A stretch of DNA of 64,000 nt from assembly GCA_038321965.1 (NCBI GenBank), contig JBBQFL010000013.1, positions 1 to 64,000 on the forward strand, written 5' to 3'. The stretch comes from UKL13-2 sp038321965. Lineage in GTDB: Bacteria; Pseudomonadota; Gammaproteobacteria; Burkholderiales; Usitatibacteraceae. The notes under the pieces were generated by a model. It had not been told where the DNA came from and did no database searches. It saw nothing but the letters and a program-made list of their open reading frames with translations. This document shows, piece after piece, positions 7,774-17,229 of this stretch. The stretch's first letter is position 1. The number at the start of each line of letters is the position of its first letter. Both the position numbers and the translations under genes were made by a program.

Positions 7774-9618
7774 TCACTCAACAGTCACGCTTTTTGCCAG
7801 GTTGCGGGGCTTGTCGACATCCGTCCCCTTGATCAGCGCCGCATGATAAGCCAGCAACTGCACCGGTATCGCATGCACGATGGGCGAGAGCAGACCCGCA
7901 TGGCGCGGCGCGCGGATGATGTGCACGCCATCGCTTTCGGTGAAGTGACTATCGAGATCGGTGAAAACGAATAGCTCGCCGCCCCGGGCACGGACCTCCT
8001 GCATGTTTGATTTCACTTTTTCCAGAATCGCATCGTTGGGTGCGATGACGACGACGGGCATTTCGGCGTCCACAAGCGCCAATGGTCCGTGCTTCAATTC
8101 GCCGGCGGGATAGGCTTCGGCGTGGATGTAGGAAATCTCTTTGAGTTTCAATGCGCCTTCAAGCGCGATGGGGTAATGCAGACCACGACCGAGGAATAGC
8201 GCATGGTTCTTTTCGGAAAACTTTTCTGCCCACGCTTGTATTTGCGGCTCAAGATTAAGTGCGTGCTGGACGCTGCCGGGCACGTAGCGTAACTGCTCAA
8301 GGTAGTCGGCCTCCTTTTCCAGTGTGAGGTGGCCGCGCGCTTTGGCGAGCGTAAGGGCGAGGATGAATAGCGCGACCAGCTGGGTGGTAAAGGCTTTGGT
8401 GGAAGCGACGCCGATTTCTTTTCCAGCTCGTGTGTAAAAGACCATTGAAGAGGCGCGTGGAATGGCGCTCTCGCGGACGTTGCAGATGGAAAGCGTGTTG
8501 TGATGGCCCAGCTCTTTGGCGCGTTTCAAGGCTTCCATGGTGTCCAGCGTCTCACCGGATTGGGAAATGGTGACGACAAGCTGGTCAGGATTTGGAATGG
8601 AATCTCTGTAGCGGTACTCGTGGCCGAGTTCCACATTGCAGGGGATGCGGGCAATCGTTTCGATCCATTGCTTTCCGACCATGCTGGCGTAATGGCTGGT
8701 CCCTGACGCAAGAATAAGTACGGCTTCGGTTTGCTTGAAAATTTCTTCGGCGTGCTCGCCGAATAGCGCCGCTTTGATACCGACAGCAAGAGTCGCTTCG
8801 AGGGTGTCGGAAATCGCACGTGGCTGCTCGTGTATTTCCTTTTGCATGAAGTGGCGATAGGGGCCGAGCTCGGATTCTTCCGCGGACGCATCCGATGTGA
8901 AGACGCCGCGTTCAACTTTGTTGCCTGCGCGATCAACAACGGTGATGCCTTCACGGGTCAGCTCGGCGACATCGCCTTCTTCGAGATACATGACGCGGCG
9001 GGTGACAGGGAGTATTGCGGAGACGTCGGACGCGATGAAGTTTTCGTGTTGGCCGGGGTCGCCGAGACCGATGAGCAATGGGCAGCCTACGCGCGCGCAA
9101 ATCATGGTTTCTGGTGAGCCTACTGCGACGACGACAATGGCGTAGGCTCCTTGCAGATCGCGCACCGCTTGCTGAGTCGCCTGGAAGAGGTTGTTGGTCT
9201 GCTTGAAGTAAAAGTGCACAAGGTGCGCGATGACTTCGGTGTCGGTCTGTGACTCGAAGTGGTAGCCAAGCCGCTTTAAGCGTTCGTTTTGCGCTTCGTG
9301 ATTCTCGACGATGCCGTTATGTACTACCGCGATTTCATTGTGCGAGATGTGCGGATGGGCATTCGGCTCGGTGACGCCGCCGTGTGTTGCCCAACGGGTA
9401 TGGCCGATACCCAGGATGCCAGTCAGGTTTTCGGCGGCAATGCCCACTTCCATTTCGGCCACGCGGCCTACGCGTCGGACACGATCGATGGAAAGCTTGT
9501 CTTTGCTGAGAACCGCGATGCCGGCTGAATCATAGCCGCGATATTCGAGGCGCTTCAGGCCTTCAGTGAGAATGGGAACGATGTTGCGATTGGATATTGC
9601 ACCTACGATTCCACACAT
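7774..9618 (-). CDS. glmS: Glutamine-fructose-6-phosphate aminotransferase
   Basis: 614 residues, the usual length. GlmS converts fructose-6-phosphate and glutamine to glucosamine-6-phosphate, the first step toward UDP-GlcNAc for peptidoglycan and LPS. The glutamine amidotransferase domain opens with CGIVGAISN, Cys being the nucleophile after Met removal, followed by GIGHTRWATHG. Two SIS sugar isomerase domains follow (SQSGETLDTMEALKRAKELG; then GRGLHYPIALEGALKLKEI). The last residues NLAKSVTVE encode the conserved site that TnsD of Tn7 recognises, matching the Tn7-like repeats just beyond the stop. It lies 182 bases downstream of glmU on the same strand. Confidence 0.97.
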   Translation of the reverse strand: MCGIVGAISNRNIVPILTEGLKRLEYRGYDSAGIAVLSKDKLSIDRVRRVGRVAEMEVGIAAENLTGILGIGHTRWATHGGVTEPNAHPHISHNEIAVVHNGIVENHEAQNERLKRLGYHFESQTDTEVIAHLVHFYFKQTNNLFQATQQAVRDLQGAYAIVVVAVGSPETMICARVGCPLLIGLGDPGQHENFIASDVSAILPVTRRVMYLEEGDVAELTREGITVVDRAGNKVERGVFTSDASAEESELGPYRHFMQKEIHEQPRAISDTLEATLAVGIKAALFGEHAEEIFKQTEAVLILASGTSHYASMVGKQWIETIARIPCNVELGHEYRYRDSIPNPDQLVVTISQSGETLDTMEALKRAKELGHHNTLSICNVRESAIPRASSMVFYTRAGKEIGVASTKAFTTQLVALFILALTLAKARGHLTLEKEADYLEQLRYVPGSVQHALNLEPQIQAWAEKFSEKNHALFLGRGLHYPIALEGALKLKEISYIHAEAYPAGELKHGPLALVDAEMPVVVIAPNDAILEKVKSNMQEVRARGGELFVFTDLDSHFTESDGVHIIRAPRHAGLLSPIVHAIPVQLLAYHAALIKGTDVDKPRNLAKSVTVE

Positions 9619-9800
9619 GGAATTTCTCCGGGACAGTTACGGCGATTGGCACAGGTGACCAAAGCCAGGTTGCTGATTGCGTCGGCGATACGATGTTGGC
9701 GCCTGGAAGGCGGGTGGTTGCTGAGTTGCTCAGCCTACAATCAGTTGCACTTTGCCAAGCTTGCGCCAGAATTGTGGAATAAAACTGATGCGCTGTTCCA

Positions 9801-11204
9801 CTATGACTTCTTGGTTGGGCGAGTCCAGTCGCTTTTTCGCACCAGCGTCTTTACGTTGAGCGTGAGGCCACCTGGTGGCACATCTTTCCACACCGTTGTC
9901 CCGGCACCGATGTCTGCACCCTCACCTATTACTATTGGTGCAACAAGTTGTACGTCGGAGCCGATATGCACGTTGTCTTGGATGACGGTTCGGTGCTTGT
10001 TGGCGCCGTCATAGTTGCAGGTGATGGTGCCGGCGCCAATGTTCACATTTTTGCCTACGGTGGTGTCACCGATGTAGCTGAGGTGGTTGGCCTTTGATGC
10101 GCGGCCGATTTCGCTGGCCTTTACCTCCACGAAATTACCGATGTGCACGTCGTCGGCGAGCTTTGTTCCCGGACGTATGCGGGCGTAAGGACCGATTTTG
10201 GCGTTCGCCCCGATGACAGCATCATCTATAAACGAGAATGGCAGTATCTCTGTGCCTTCCCCAATGGTGCAGTTGCGGAGGATGCAGTTGGCACCAATGT
10301 TGACTTTTGCCGCCAGCATGACGCGTCCTTCGAAAACGCAGTTCACATCTATCGACACGTCATTGGATGTGCCGTCACCACATGATAGGTCGCCGCGTAC
10401 GTCGAGTCGCGCGGGGTCGGCCAAGCTTACGCCGTCCCTCATGAGGCGCGCCGCAATTTCTTGCTGACAGCTGCGCTCCAGCGTGGCGAGTTGATCTTTG
10501 CTGTTGATGCCGGTGACTTCTGTTTCGCTAGACGGTGAGAATGTTTCGACAACAACGCCCTCTTTCACTGCCATCTTCAGGATATCCGTAAGATAGTATT
10601 CCTGCTGGGCGTTGTTGTTGGTCAGCGTTGGCAACCATTTGGCTAACGAAGCTGTAGGACAGGCGAAAAAGCCCGTGTTGATTTCGTTGATCGATTTTTC
10701 GTCGTCTGACGCATCTTTGTCTTCGACGATTGCTTGCACTGTGCCGTCACGGTTGCGGATGATTCGGCCGAGTCCTTGCGGGTTGGCGACCGTTATTGTG
10801 AGCCAGGCGAGTTTGCCAGTCGCAGCAGCGCAGCAGAGCGCCTGCAACGTTTCCGGTCGAATCAGCGGCACATCACCATACAAAACCAGTGTGATGCCGT
10901 TAGCGGCAAGCTTGGGTAATGCCTGCAGCATGGCATGGCCGGTACCTAATTGCGACTCCTGCCTCACCCAGTCTACTTCAGCGTCAGCAACTTTTTCCAG
11001 CACCAATTCGCCGCCGTGGCCATAGACGATGCAGATTTGCTGCGGCTTCAATTCTCGTGCGGCCTGGAGCACATGCGCAAGCAACGGTTTGCCAGCAATC
11101 GGCTGCAAAACCTTGGGAATTGAAGAGCGCATGCGCTTACCCTGACCTGCAGCAAGGATGACAACGGACAAATTTGGTTGCGGCTTTCTTGTAGGTTCGC
11201 TCAT
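9801..11204 (-). CDS. glmU: Bifunctional UDP-GlcNAc pyrophosphorylase / glucosamine-1-phosphate acetyltransferase
   Basis: 467 residues from ATG 11204; the upstream in-frame start is a TTG that would add 18 unrelated residues. The N-terminal uridylyltransferase half shows LAAGQGKRMRSSIPKVL and later VLYGDVPLI. The C-terminal left-handed beta-helix acetyltransferase half has the hexapeptide pattern and GAGTITCNYDGANKHRT. The enzyme makes UDP-GlcNAc from glucosamine-1-phosphate, so it works two steps after GlmS, encoded next door. A terminator separates it from the ATP synthase operon. Confidence 0.96.
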   Translation of the reverse strand: MSEPTRKPQPNLSVVILAAGQGKRMRSSIPKVLQPIAGKPLLAHVLQAARELKPQQICIVYGHGGELVLEKVADAEVDWVRQESQLGTGHAMLQALPKLAANGITLVLYGDVPLIRPETLQALCCAAATGKLAWLTITVANPQGLGRIIRNRDGTVQAIVEDKDASDDEKSINEINTGFFACPTASLAKWLPTLTNNNAQQEYYLTDILKMAVKEGVVVETFSPSSETEVTGINSKDQLATLERSCQQEIAARLMRDGVSLADPARLDVRGDLSCGDGTSNDVSIDVNCVFEGRVMLAAKVNIGANCILRNCTIGEGTEILPFSFIDDAVIGANAKIGPYARIRPGTKLADDVHIGNFVEVKASEIGRASKANHLSYIGDTTVGKNVNIGAGTITCNYDGANKHRTVIQDNVHIGSDVQLVAPIVIGEGADIGAGTTVWKDVPPGGLTLNVKTLVRKSDWTRPTKKS

Positions 11205-11348
11205 CACTTCATTATCTGATATCTGTTGGCTGTGTTGCGGTTGGCGATTACCCCGCAAGTTTCGATACGACCTTTGCGACGGTGTTTGAACGTGCCTGGC
11301 GTGTGGACGAAATAGCTGGATGCATATGAACGCTGAGCGAGTTGGGCG

Positions 11349-11381
11349 AAAAAAAAGGCAGCGGGGAGTAATCCGCTGCCT
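11349..11381 (-). terminator. Rho-independent terminator of the ATP synthase operon
   Basis: On the minus strand AGGCAGCGG and CCGCTGCCT form a 9-base stem with an 8-base loop, followed by eight T. It stands about 50 bases after the atpC stop and upstream of glmU, so it should end the atp transcript. Confidence 0.9.
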
Positions 11382-11433
11382 GTATTGTGTTGCGCCTCTA
11401 AACCGTTACGGTAGGTTGATTATACCTAACTTT

Positions 11434-11853
11434 TTATCTTTTGCGTAATTTTTGTATCGATTGGAGCTGGGCTGCCAGTTGTGCGAGCTCAGCGACGACA
11501 AGCGCCCTATCCTGACCGGTTGCACGGTTAGCGAGTGCTTCCTCCGCGGCTTGTTTAGCGGCCAAAACTTTGGCTTCGTCGAGGTCGTGGGCGCGAATCG
11601 AGGTGTCGGCGAGGATGGTCACCGCCTTGGGCTGCACTTCCAGAATGCCGCCTGAAACGTAGATGACTTCCTCTTCATCCTTGCCAACGAGCTTCACCTT
11701 CACCGTGCCCGGCTTGATGCGCGTGAGCAATGGCGCGTGCTGCGGCAAAATGCCGAGTTCGCCGGCCTCGCCGGGTGCGATGACCATTTCTGCCTCGCCT
11801 GAAAAAATCGCTTGCTCGGCAGAAACTATGTTTACTTGAAGTGTGTGGGCCAT
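11434..11853 (-). CDS. atpC: ATP synthase epsilon subunit
   Basis: 139 residues, the family length. The N-terminal beta-sandwich has LQVNIVSAEQAIFSGEAEMV and GELGILPQHAPLLTRIKPG; a C-terminal helical hairpin follows (DLDEAKVLAAKQAAEEAL). It is part of the F1 central stalk and restrains ATP hydrolysis. It is last in the operon, 14 bases after atpD. Confidence 0.96.
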   Translation of the reverse strand: MAHTLQVNIVSAEQAIFSGEAEMVIAPGEAGELGILPQHAPLLTRIKPGTVKVKLVGKDEEEVIYVSGGILEVQPKAVTILADTSIRAHDLDEAKVLAAKQAAEEALANRATGQDRALVVAELAQLAAQLQSIQKLRKR

Positions 11854-11867
11854 TGTCGTGTTGCCGC

Positions 11868-13292
11868 TTATTGCATTGTCTTGGCTTTTTCGAACGCCTC
11901 GTCGATGCCGCCAACCATATAAAAAGCTTGCTCAGGCAAGGCGTCGCACTCGCCGTCGACAATCATCTTGAAGCCGCGAATCGTTTCCTTGAGCGACACA
12001 TATTTGCCAGGAGAACCGGTGAACACTTCGGCAACGTGGAACGGTTGCGACAGAAAGCGCTGAATTTTCCGTGCGCGCGATACGGCCAGCTTGTCTTCGG
12101 GAGAGAGTTCGTCCATCCCGAGAATGGCGATAATGTCGCGCAGCTCTTTGTAGCGCTGCAGGGTTGCCTGCACGCCACGGGTGACCGCGTAGTGTTCCTC
12201 GCCGATCACATTCGGGTCGACCTGGCGTGAGGTGGAATCCAGTGGATCCACGGCAGGGTAAATACCGAGAGAGGCAATGTCACGCGACAGCACGACCGTG
12301 GCATCCAGGTGGGCAAACGTCGTTGCCGGGGACGGATCGGTCAAGTCATCGGCTGGTACGTACACGGCCTGAATCGAGGTGATTGAGCCGGTCTTGGTAG
12401 ATGTGATGCGCTCTTGCAGTACACCCATTTCTTCAGCCAGCGTCGGTTGATATCCCACCGCAGAGGGCATACGGCCAAGTAGCGCGGACACTTCGGTACC
12501 AGCGAGGGTATAGCGATAAATATTGTCGACGAAAAACAGAATGTCACGGCCTTCGTCGCGGAAACGCTCGGCCATCGTCAGGCCCGACAGTGCCACGCGC
12601 AAGCGGTTGCCCGGAGGCTCGTTCATCTGACCGAACACCATGGCCACTTTGGATTGGCTGAGGTCGTCTTTATTGATAACGCCAGCATCTGTCATCTCGT
12701 GATAGAAGTCGTTACCTTCGCGAGTGCGCTCACCCACACCGGCGAACACGGACAAACCCGAGTGTTCTTTGGCGATGTTATTGATGAGTTCCAGCATGTT
12801 TACGGTCTTGCCTACGCCCGCGCCGCCGAACAGACCTACCTTGCCGCCTTTTGCGAACGGACAGATCAAATCGATAACCTTGATGCCGGTTTCTAGCAAC
12901 TCCAGCGAAGGCGAGAGTTCGTCGAACTTTGGCGCAGCTTGATGAATAGCGCGGCGCTCGTCAGAGAGGATTGGGCCGCGCTCGTCGATCGGGCGACCCA
13001 GCACATCCATAATGCGGCCAAGCGTGCCGTTGCCGACTGGAACCGAAATTGGTGCGCCGGTGCTTTTGACCTTCATACCGCGGCGCAGACCATCGGACGA
13101 ACCCATGGCGATGCAGCGCACCACGCCGTCGCCGAGCTGTTGCTCGACTTCGAACGTCAGGCCCTTTTCGGCGAATGATTTTTCGCCGGAATCCTCCAGC
13201 AGCAGCGCTTCATATACGCGGGGCATATCGTTGCGTGGAAACTGGATATCCACCACCGCACCAATACACTGAACGACTTGTCCGACACTCAT
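11868..13292 (-). CDS. atpD: ATP synthase beta subunit
   Basis: 474 residues. It forms the catalytic nucleotide sites of F1. Visible are the Walker A GGAGVGKT (about 151-158), VGERTREGNDFYHEM with the catalytic Glu and Arg region, and ILFFVDNIYRYTLAG, where most homologues read FIDNIFRFT (a Tyr-for-Phe change). The DELSPEDK-type region follows near the C-terminus (LGMDELSPEDKLAVSRARKI). It lies between atpG and atpC. Confidence 0.97.
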   Translation of the reverse strand: MSVGQVVQCIGAVVDIQFPRNDMPRVYEALLLEDSGEKSFAEKGLTFEVEQQLGDGVVRCIAMGSSDGLRRGMKVKSTGAPISVPVGNGTLGRIMDVLGRPIDERGPILSDERRAIHQAAPKFDELSPSLELLETGIKVIDLICPFAKGGKVGLFGGAGVGKTVNMLELINNIAKEHSGLSVFAGVGERTREGNDFYHEMTDAGVINKDDLSQSKVAMVFGQMNEPPGNRLRVALSGLTMAERFRDEGRDILFFVDNIYRYTLAGTEVSALLGRMPSAVGYQPTLAEEMGVLQERITSTKTGSITSIQAVYVPADDLTDPSPATTFAHLDATVVLSRDIASLGIYPAVDPLDSTSRQVDPNVIGEEHYAVTRGVQATLQRYKELRDIIAILGMDELSPEDKLAVSRARKIQRFLSQPFHVAEVFTGSPGKYVSLKETIRGFKMIVDGECDALPEQAFYMVGGIDEAFEKAKTMQ

Positions 13293-13333
13293 TTTTGACT
13301 CCGACTCAATATTTCGAATTCTGTTTGACTGGA

Positions 13334-14197
13334 TTAGACCGCTGCAGCGCCGCCGACAATTTCGGAAAGCTCTTTCGTGATTGCTGCCTGACGTGCCTTG
13401 TTGTAGCTGAGCTTCAAGTCGCCAATGACTTTCTTGGCATTATCTGAAGCAGATTTCATCGCGACCATACGCGCCGATTGCTCCGAAGCGATATTTTCCG
13501 CTACGGCCTGATAGACAACTGCCTCGATGTAGCGCACCAGTAATTCATCAAGCACCGATTTTGCATCAGGCTCGTAGAGGTAGTCCCAGGATGCGTTCGG
13601 CGGGCCGAGCTTTTCACCCGTGAGCGGCAGCAGTTGCTCGCACACGGTTTCCTGTTTCATCGTATTGATGAACCGGGTATAGCAGATGTGCAGGGCATCA
13701 ATTTTGCCCTCAGCAAACTGATCTAGTTGTATCTTGATGGGGCCAATCATCTTTTCAAGATGCGGCTTGTCACCAAGACCGATGATGTGCGAAACAACCG
13801 GAATGCCATAGCGCTGGAGGAAACCAAATCCTTTGTTGCCGATGGCAGTGGATTGAACTTTGGCTCCAGCAGCTTCCCAATCCTTGATCTTGTTGACCAT
13901 CAAGCGCATAGCGTTGGTATTGAGGCCACCGCATAAGCCTTTGTCCGATGTAACCAAAATAACGCCGACGTTTTTTATCTCTGCGCGCTTTTGCAGGAAG
14001 GCGTGCTTATAGTCAGGGTTGGCGTGCGATAGATTTGCGGCAACACTGCGAATCTTTTCGCCATAGGGACGAGCAGCCCGCATCCGCTCCTGCGCTTTGC
14101 GCATTTTGGATGCGGCCACCATTTCCATGGCCTTGGTGATCTTGCGCGTGTTTTCTACGCTCTTGATCTTGCTTCGTATTTCTTTTGAACCTGCCAT
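13334..14197 (-). CDS. atpG: ATP synthase gamma subunit
   Basis: 287 residues. The rotating shaft of F1. The N-terminal coiled-coil helix begins AGSKEIRSKIKSVENTRKIT and KAMEMVAASKMRKAQ, and the C-terminal helix contains ARMVAMKSASDNA and SYNKARQAAITKEL, the conserved gamma signature. SDKGLCGGLN lies in the Rossmann-like middle domain. It follows atpA by 15 bases. Confidence 0.96.
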   Translation of the reverse strand: MAGSKEIRSKIKSVENTRKITKAMEMVAASKMRKAQERMRAARPYGEKIRSVAANLSHANPDYKHAFLQKRAEIKNVGVILVTSDKGLCGGLNTNAMRLMVNKIKDWEAAGAKVQSTAIGNKGFGFLQRYGIPVVSHIIGLGDKPHLEKMIGPIKIQLDQFAEGKIDALHICYTRFINTMKQETVCEQLLPLTGEKLGPPNASWDYLYEPDAKSVLDELLVRYIEAVVYQAVAENIASEQSARMVAMKSASDNAKKVIGDLKLSYNKARQAAITKELSEIVGGAAAV

Positions 14198-14212
14198 CGT
14201 TAATCCCGAAGC

Positions 14213-15760
14213 TTAGTACGAGCCAGTTTTCTTGAAGTCAGCGATTGCAGCGTGCAAGGCTTTTTCGTCATCGGCGGAAAGGTTGTTGGCTTTTTCGAAC
14301 GACGCGACCAATGCCGCGTATTTGGTGCTCATGAAGTCACGCAGGCTCTTTTCGAACGAGGCGACCTTCTTGATTTCCACGTCATCCATATAGTTGTTGT
14401 TGGCCGCGAACAGAATCAGCGCCATTTCCCAGACCTGCATCGGCTGGTACTGCGGCTGCTTCATCAGTTCGGTCACCATCTTTCCGCGCTCCAACTGTTT
14501 GCGGGTCGCTTCGTCGAGGTCGGACGCAAACTGCGCGAAAGCGGCCAACTCACGATATTGCGCCAGCGCCAAACGCACACCGGCGCCGGTATCTTTGCGC
14601 TTCATGATCTTGGTCTGTGCTGCACCACCCACGCGTGACACCGAAATACCGGCGTTGATCGCAGGGCGGATACCGGCGTTGAACAAGTCGGTCTCCAGGA
14701 AGATCTGACCGTCGGTGATCGAGATCACGTTGGTTGGCACGAATGCGGACACGTCACCCGCCTGGGTCTCGATAATCGGCAACGCTGTCAGCGAACCGGT
14801 TTTACCTTTTACCGCGCCGTTGGTAAATTTCTCAACGTAGTCGGCGTTCACGCGCGCTGCGCGCTCGAGCAAGCGGGAGTGCAAATAAAACACGTCACCT
14901 GGATAAGCTTCGCGACCCGGCGGGCGGCGCAACAGCAGCGACACCTGACGATAAGCAACAGCTTGCTTTGAAAGATCGTCATAAATGATCAACGCATCCT
15001 GACCGCGATCACGAAAGTACTCGCCCATCGTGCAACCGGAATAGGCCGAAATATACTGCATCGCCGCTGACTCGGAGGCAGTCGAGGCGACGACGATGGT
15101 GTATGCGAGCGCACCGGTTTCTTCGAGTTTACGAACAACGTTTGCGACGGTGGAAGCCTTCTGACCAATTGCGACGTAGACACAGAAAATGTCTTTGCCT
15201 TTTTGGTTGATGATAGTGTCTACCGCTACCGCCGTCTTGCCTGTCTGGCGATCACCGATGATCAGCTCGCGCTGACCACGACCGATTGGCACCATGGCGT
15301 CGATGGCCTTCAAACCTGTCTGTACCGGTTGATCGACGGATTTACGTGCAATCACACCTGGTGCAACCTTTTCGATAACGTCCGTCATCTTGGCGTTGAT
15401 TGGGCCTTTGCCATCGATCGGTGCGCCAAGTGAATTGACGACACGACCGAGCAACTCTGGCCCTACCGGCACTTCGAGTATGCGACCGGTACATTTCACG
15501 GTGTCGCCTTCCTTGATATGCTGATAGTCGCCCAGAATAACCGAGCCAACGGAGTCCCGCTCCAGGTTCAATGCAAGACCGAACGTATTGTTCGGAAACT
15601 CCAGCATCTCGCCCTGCATCACGTCAGCCAGACCGTGCACGCGGCAAATACCGTCCGTCACCGAGATGACGGATCCCTCGGAGCGCTTTTCGGCGGCCGC
15701 TGGGAGGTTTTGAATCTTGGACTTGATCAGCTCACTGATTTCAGCCGGGTTGATTTGCAT
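14213..15760 (-). CDS. atpA: ATP synthase alpha subunit
   Basis: 515 residues from ATG 15760, with GGAG about six bases upstream; a TTG four codons earlier is less likely. This subunit forms the non-catalytic nucleotide sites of F1. Walker A GDRQTGKT lies near residue 170, and ALIIYDDLSKQAVAYRQVSL and LLRRPPGREAYPGDVFYLHS are the conserved alpha blocks. It sits between atpH and atpG. Confidence 0.97.
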   Translation of the reverse strand: MQINPAEISELIKSKIQNLPAAAEKRSEGSVISVTDGICRVHGLADVMQGEMLEFPNNTFGLALNLERDSVGSVILGDYQHIKEGDTVKCTGRILEVPVGPELLGRVVNSLGAPIDGKGPINAKMTDVIEKVAPGVIARKSVDQPVQTGLKAIDAMVPIGRGQRELIIGDRQTGKTAVAVDTIINQKGKDIFCVYVAIGQKASTVANVVRKLEETGALAYTIVVASTASESAAMQYISAYSGCTMGEYFRDRGQDALIIYDDLSKQAVAYRQVSLLLRRPPGREAYPGDVFYLHSRLLERAARVNADYVEKFTNGAVKGKTGSLTALPIIETQAGDVSAFVPTNVISITDGQIFLETDLFNAGIRPAINAGISVSRVGGAAQTKIMKRKDTGAGVRLALAQYRELAAFAQFASDLDEATRKQLERGKMVTELMKQPQYQPMQVWEMALILFAANNNYMDDVEIKKVASFEKSLRDFMSTKYAALVASFEKANNLSADDEKALHAAIADFKKTGSY

Positions 15761-15855
15761 CGTCAACTCCAATACTTTAATTTCGAATCTTTGTGGACTG
15801 GCACCATTTCATTGCGCCAGCTTCGTAAATCTTGGCAAAAATTCAACTGGCCAAT

Positions 15856-16392
15856 TTACTGGGCCAACGCAATTGCCATTTTGTCTAGTGTGTCGCGGAC
15901 CGACGCATGGATGACATCGTCGCCCACCTGAATTCTGGCACCGCCTATTAGCGACGCATCAACTTTCACTTCCGCTTCCACGCGCTTGCCGTATTTTTTT
16001 GCCAGACCGTCGATGAGAGAAGCTTTATCAGCGTCGCTTAGTGCAAAGGCGCTGGTGATAAGCGCTCTGACGACGCCATCATGTTCGCGTTGCAACCTTG
16101 CAAAATGTTCACTGATAAACGGTAGCAACGTTGCGCGCTGATTTTCAATCAATGTATTTGCGAGGTTCTTGAGCGTATCGGGTACGTTGCCGCCCGCAAC
16201 CGAAAACAGCAACTCGGCCTTTTCCTTGGCAGACACCTTTGGGTTTCCGAGCAATGAGGCCGCTGCTCCATTGGCGGCAGCTGCGCCAAGTAGTTGGAGT
16301 TTGTCGCCATACCCGGAAACATCCTTCGCCTCAACGCTCGCGCGAAACGCGGCCTCGGCGTAAGGACGAGCGACCGTGGTGAGCTCTGCCAT
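15856..16392 (-). CDS. atpH: ATP synthase delta subunit
   Basis: 178 residues. Delta joins the top of F1 to the peripheral stalk. The N-terminal ARPYAEAAFRASVEAKDV and the C-terminal KVDASLIGGARIQVGDDVIH with SVRDTLDKM are family marks. Its ATG overlaps the atpF stop codon by one base (TAATG), which suggests translational coupling. Confidence 0.95.
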   Translation of the reverse strand: MAELTTVARPYAEAAFRASVEAKDVSGYGDKLQLLGAAAANGAAASLLGNPKVSAKEKAELLFSVAGGNVPDTLKNLANTLIENQRATLLPFISEHFARLQREHDGVVRALITSAFALSDADKASLIDGLAKKYGKRVEAEVKVDASLIGGARIQVGDDVIHASVRDTLDKMAIALAQ

Positions 16393-16862
16393 TACAGCTG
16401 AGCCTTCAACTCGGTCAGCATTTCGGCATGGGCTGCGGCGTTAATTTCGCGCTTGAGAATTTTTTCGGCGCCGGCAACCGCCAATTGGGCTACTTGTTCG
16501 CGTAGTCCGCTTTTGGCTTTGTTGAGTTCAAGCTGAATCTGCTCCTGGGCTGCAGCGAGGATGCGATCAGCTTCAGTCTTCGCCGTTAGCTTCGCCTGCT
16601 CGATGATCTGGTTCGCACGGCGCTCGCCGTCGGAAAACATGGATTGCGACCGATCACGGGCATCTTTCAGCGCCAACTCGGTTTTTGCTTCTGCGTCGAT
16701 GAGCGAACGCTTGCCAGCTTCGGCTGCGTTAAGTCCTTCGGCGATCTTCTGCTGCCGTTCCGCAAGTGCGTTCATCAGCGGCGGCCAGACGAATTTCTTC
16801 GAAAACCAGAAGAAAATAAAGAAGGCAATCGCCTGAGCCAGCATCGTCAGGTTCAAGTCCAT
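16392..16862 (-). CDS. atpF: ATP synthase b subunit
   Basis: 156 residues. One N-terminal membrane helix (LTMLAQAIAFFIFFWFS) is followed by a long charged helix (QKIAEGLNAAEAGKRSLIDA onward) that dimerises as the peripheral stalk of Fo. The length and the KFVWPPLMNALAERQ segment are as in E. coli b. One base overlap with atpH. Confidence 0.95.
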   Translation of the reverse strand: MDLNLTMLAQAIAFFIFFWFSKKFVWPPLMNALAERQQKIAEGLNAAEAGKRSLIDAEAKTELALKDARDRSQSMFSDGERRANQIIEQAKLTAKTEADRILAAAQEQIQLELNKAKSGLREQVAQLAVAGAEKILKREINAAAHAEMLTELKAQL

Positions 16863-16893
16863 AGCTGTTTCCTAGTGGGGTTAGCGGCCGGAA

Positions 16894-17166
16894 TTACTTG
16901 AGCTGAGCAAGCAGCGGGTTGCCGAATGCAAACAACATTGCGAGACCAACGCCGATAATGAATGACGCGTCGATTAGGCCAAGCAACAGAAATACTTTGC
17001 CTTGCAGTTGCGGGATCAGTTCCGGCTGGCGAGCGGCGCCTTCGAGAAACTTGGAGCACATAATGCCTACGCCGATACAGGCGCCCGCTGCACCCAAGCC
17101 GATGATGAGACCGATGCCGATGCCGGTGTACGCCTGAACCATGGCGATGTATTGAAGCTTATCCAT
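16894..17166 (-). CDS. atpE: ATP synthase c subunit
   Basis: 90 residues forming two membrane helices; copies assemble into the ion-carrying ring of Fo. Helix 1 has the Gly-rich GIGIGLIIGLGAAGACIGVG, the polar loop is AARQPEL, and helix 2 has GLIDASF with the carboxylate at Asp66. An Asp here and no Gln/Glu-Ser sodium motif indicate proton rather than sodium coupling. Confidence 0.96.
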   Translation of the reverse strand: MDKLQYIAMVQAYTGIGIGLIIGLGAAGACIGVGIMCSKFLEGAARQPELIPQLQGKVFLLLGLIDASFIIGVGLAMLFAFGNPLLAQLK

Positions 17167-17229
17167 GTTGAGTCCTTTCTGTGTTTAAGGTTTGTTTCTA
17201 GAAAATGTTATGCGAAGCTATTGCGGTGA

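Noticed and set aside
7529..7846. Plus-strand frame of 105 codons running into the glmS 3' end
   Set aside because: It crosses the AT-rich repeat array and the end of glmS on the opposite strand; product is not protein-like.
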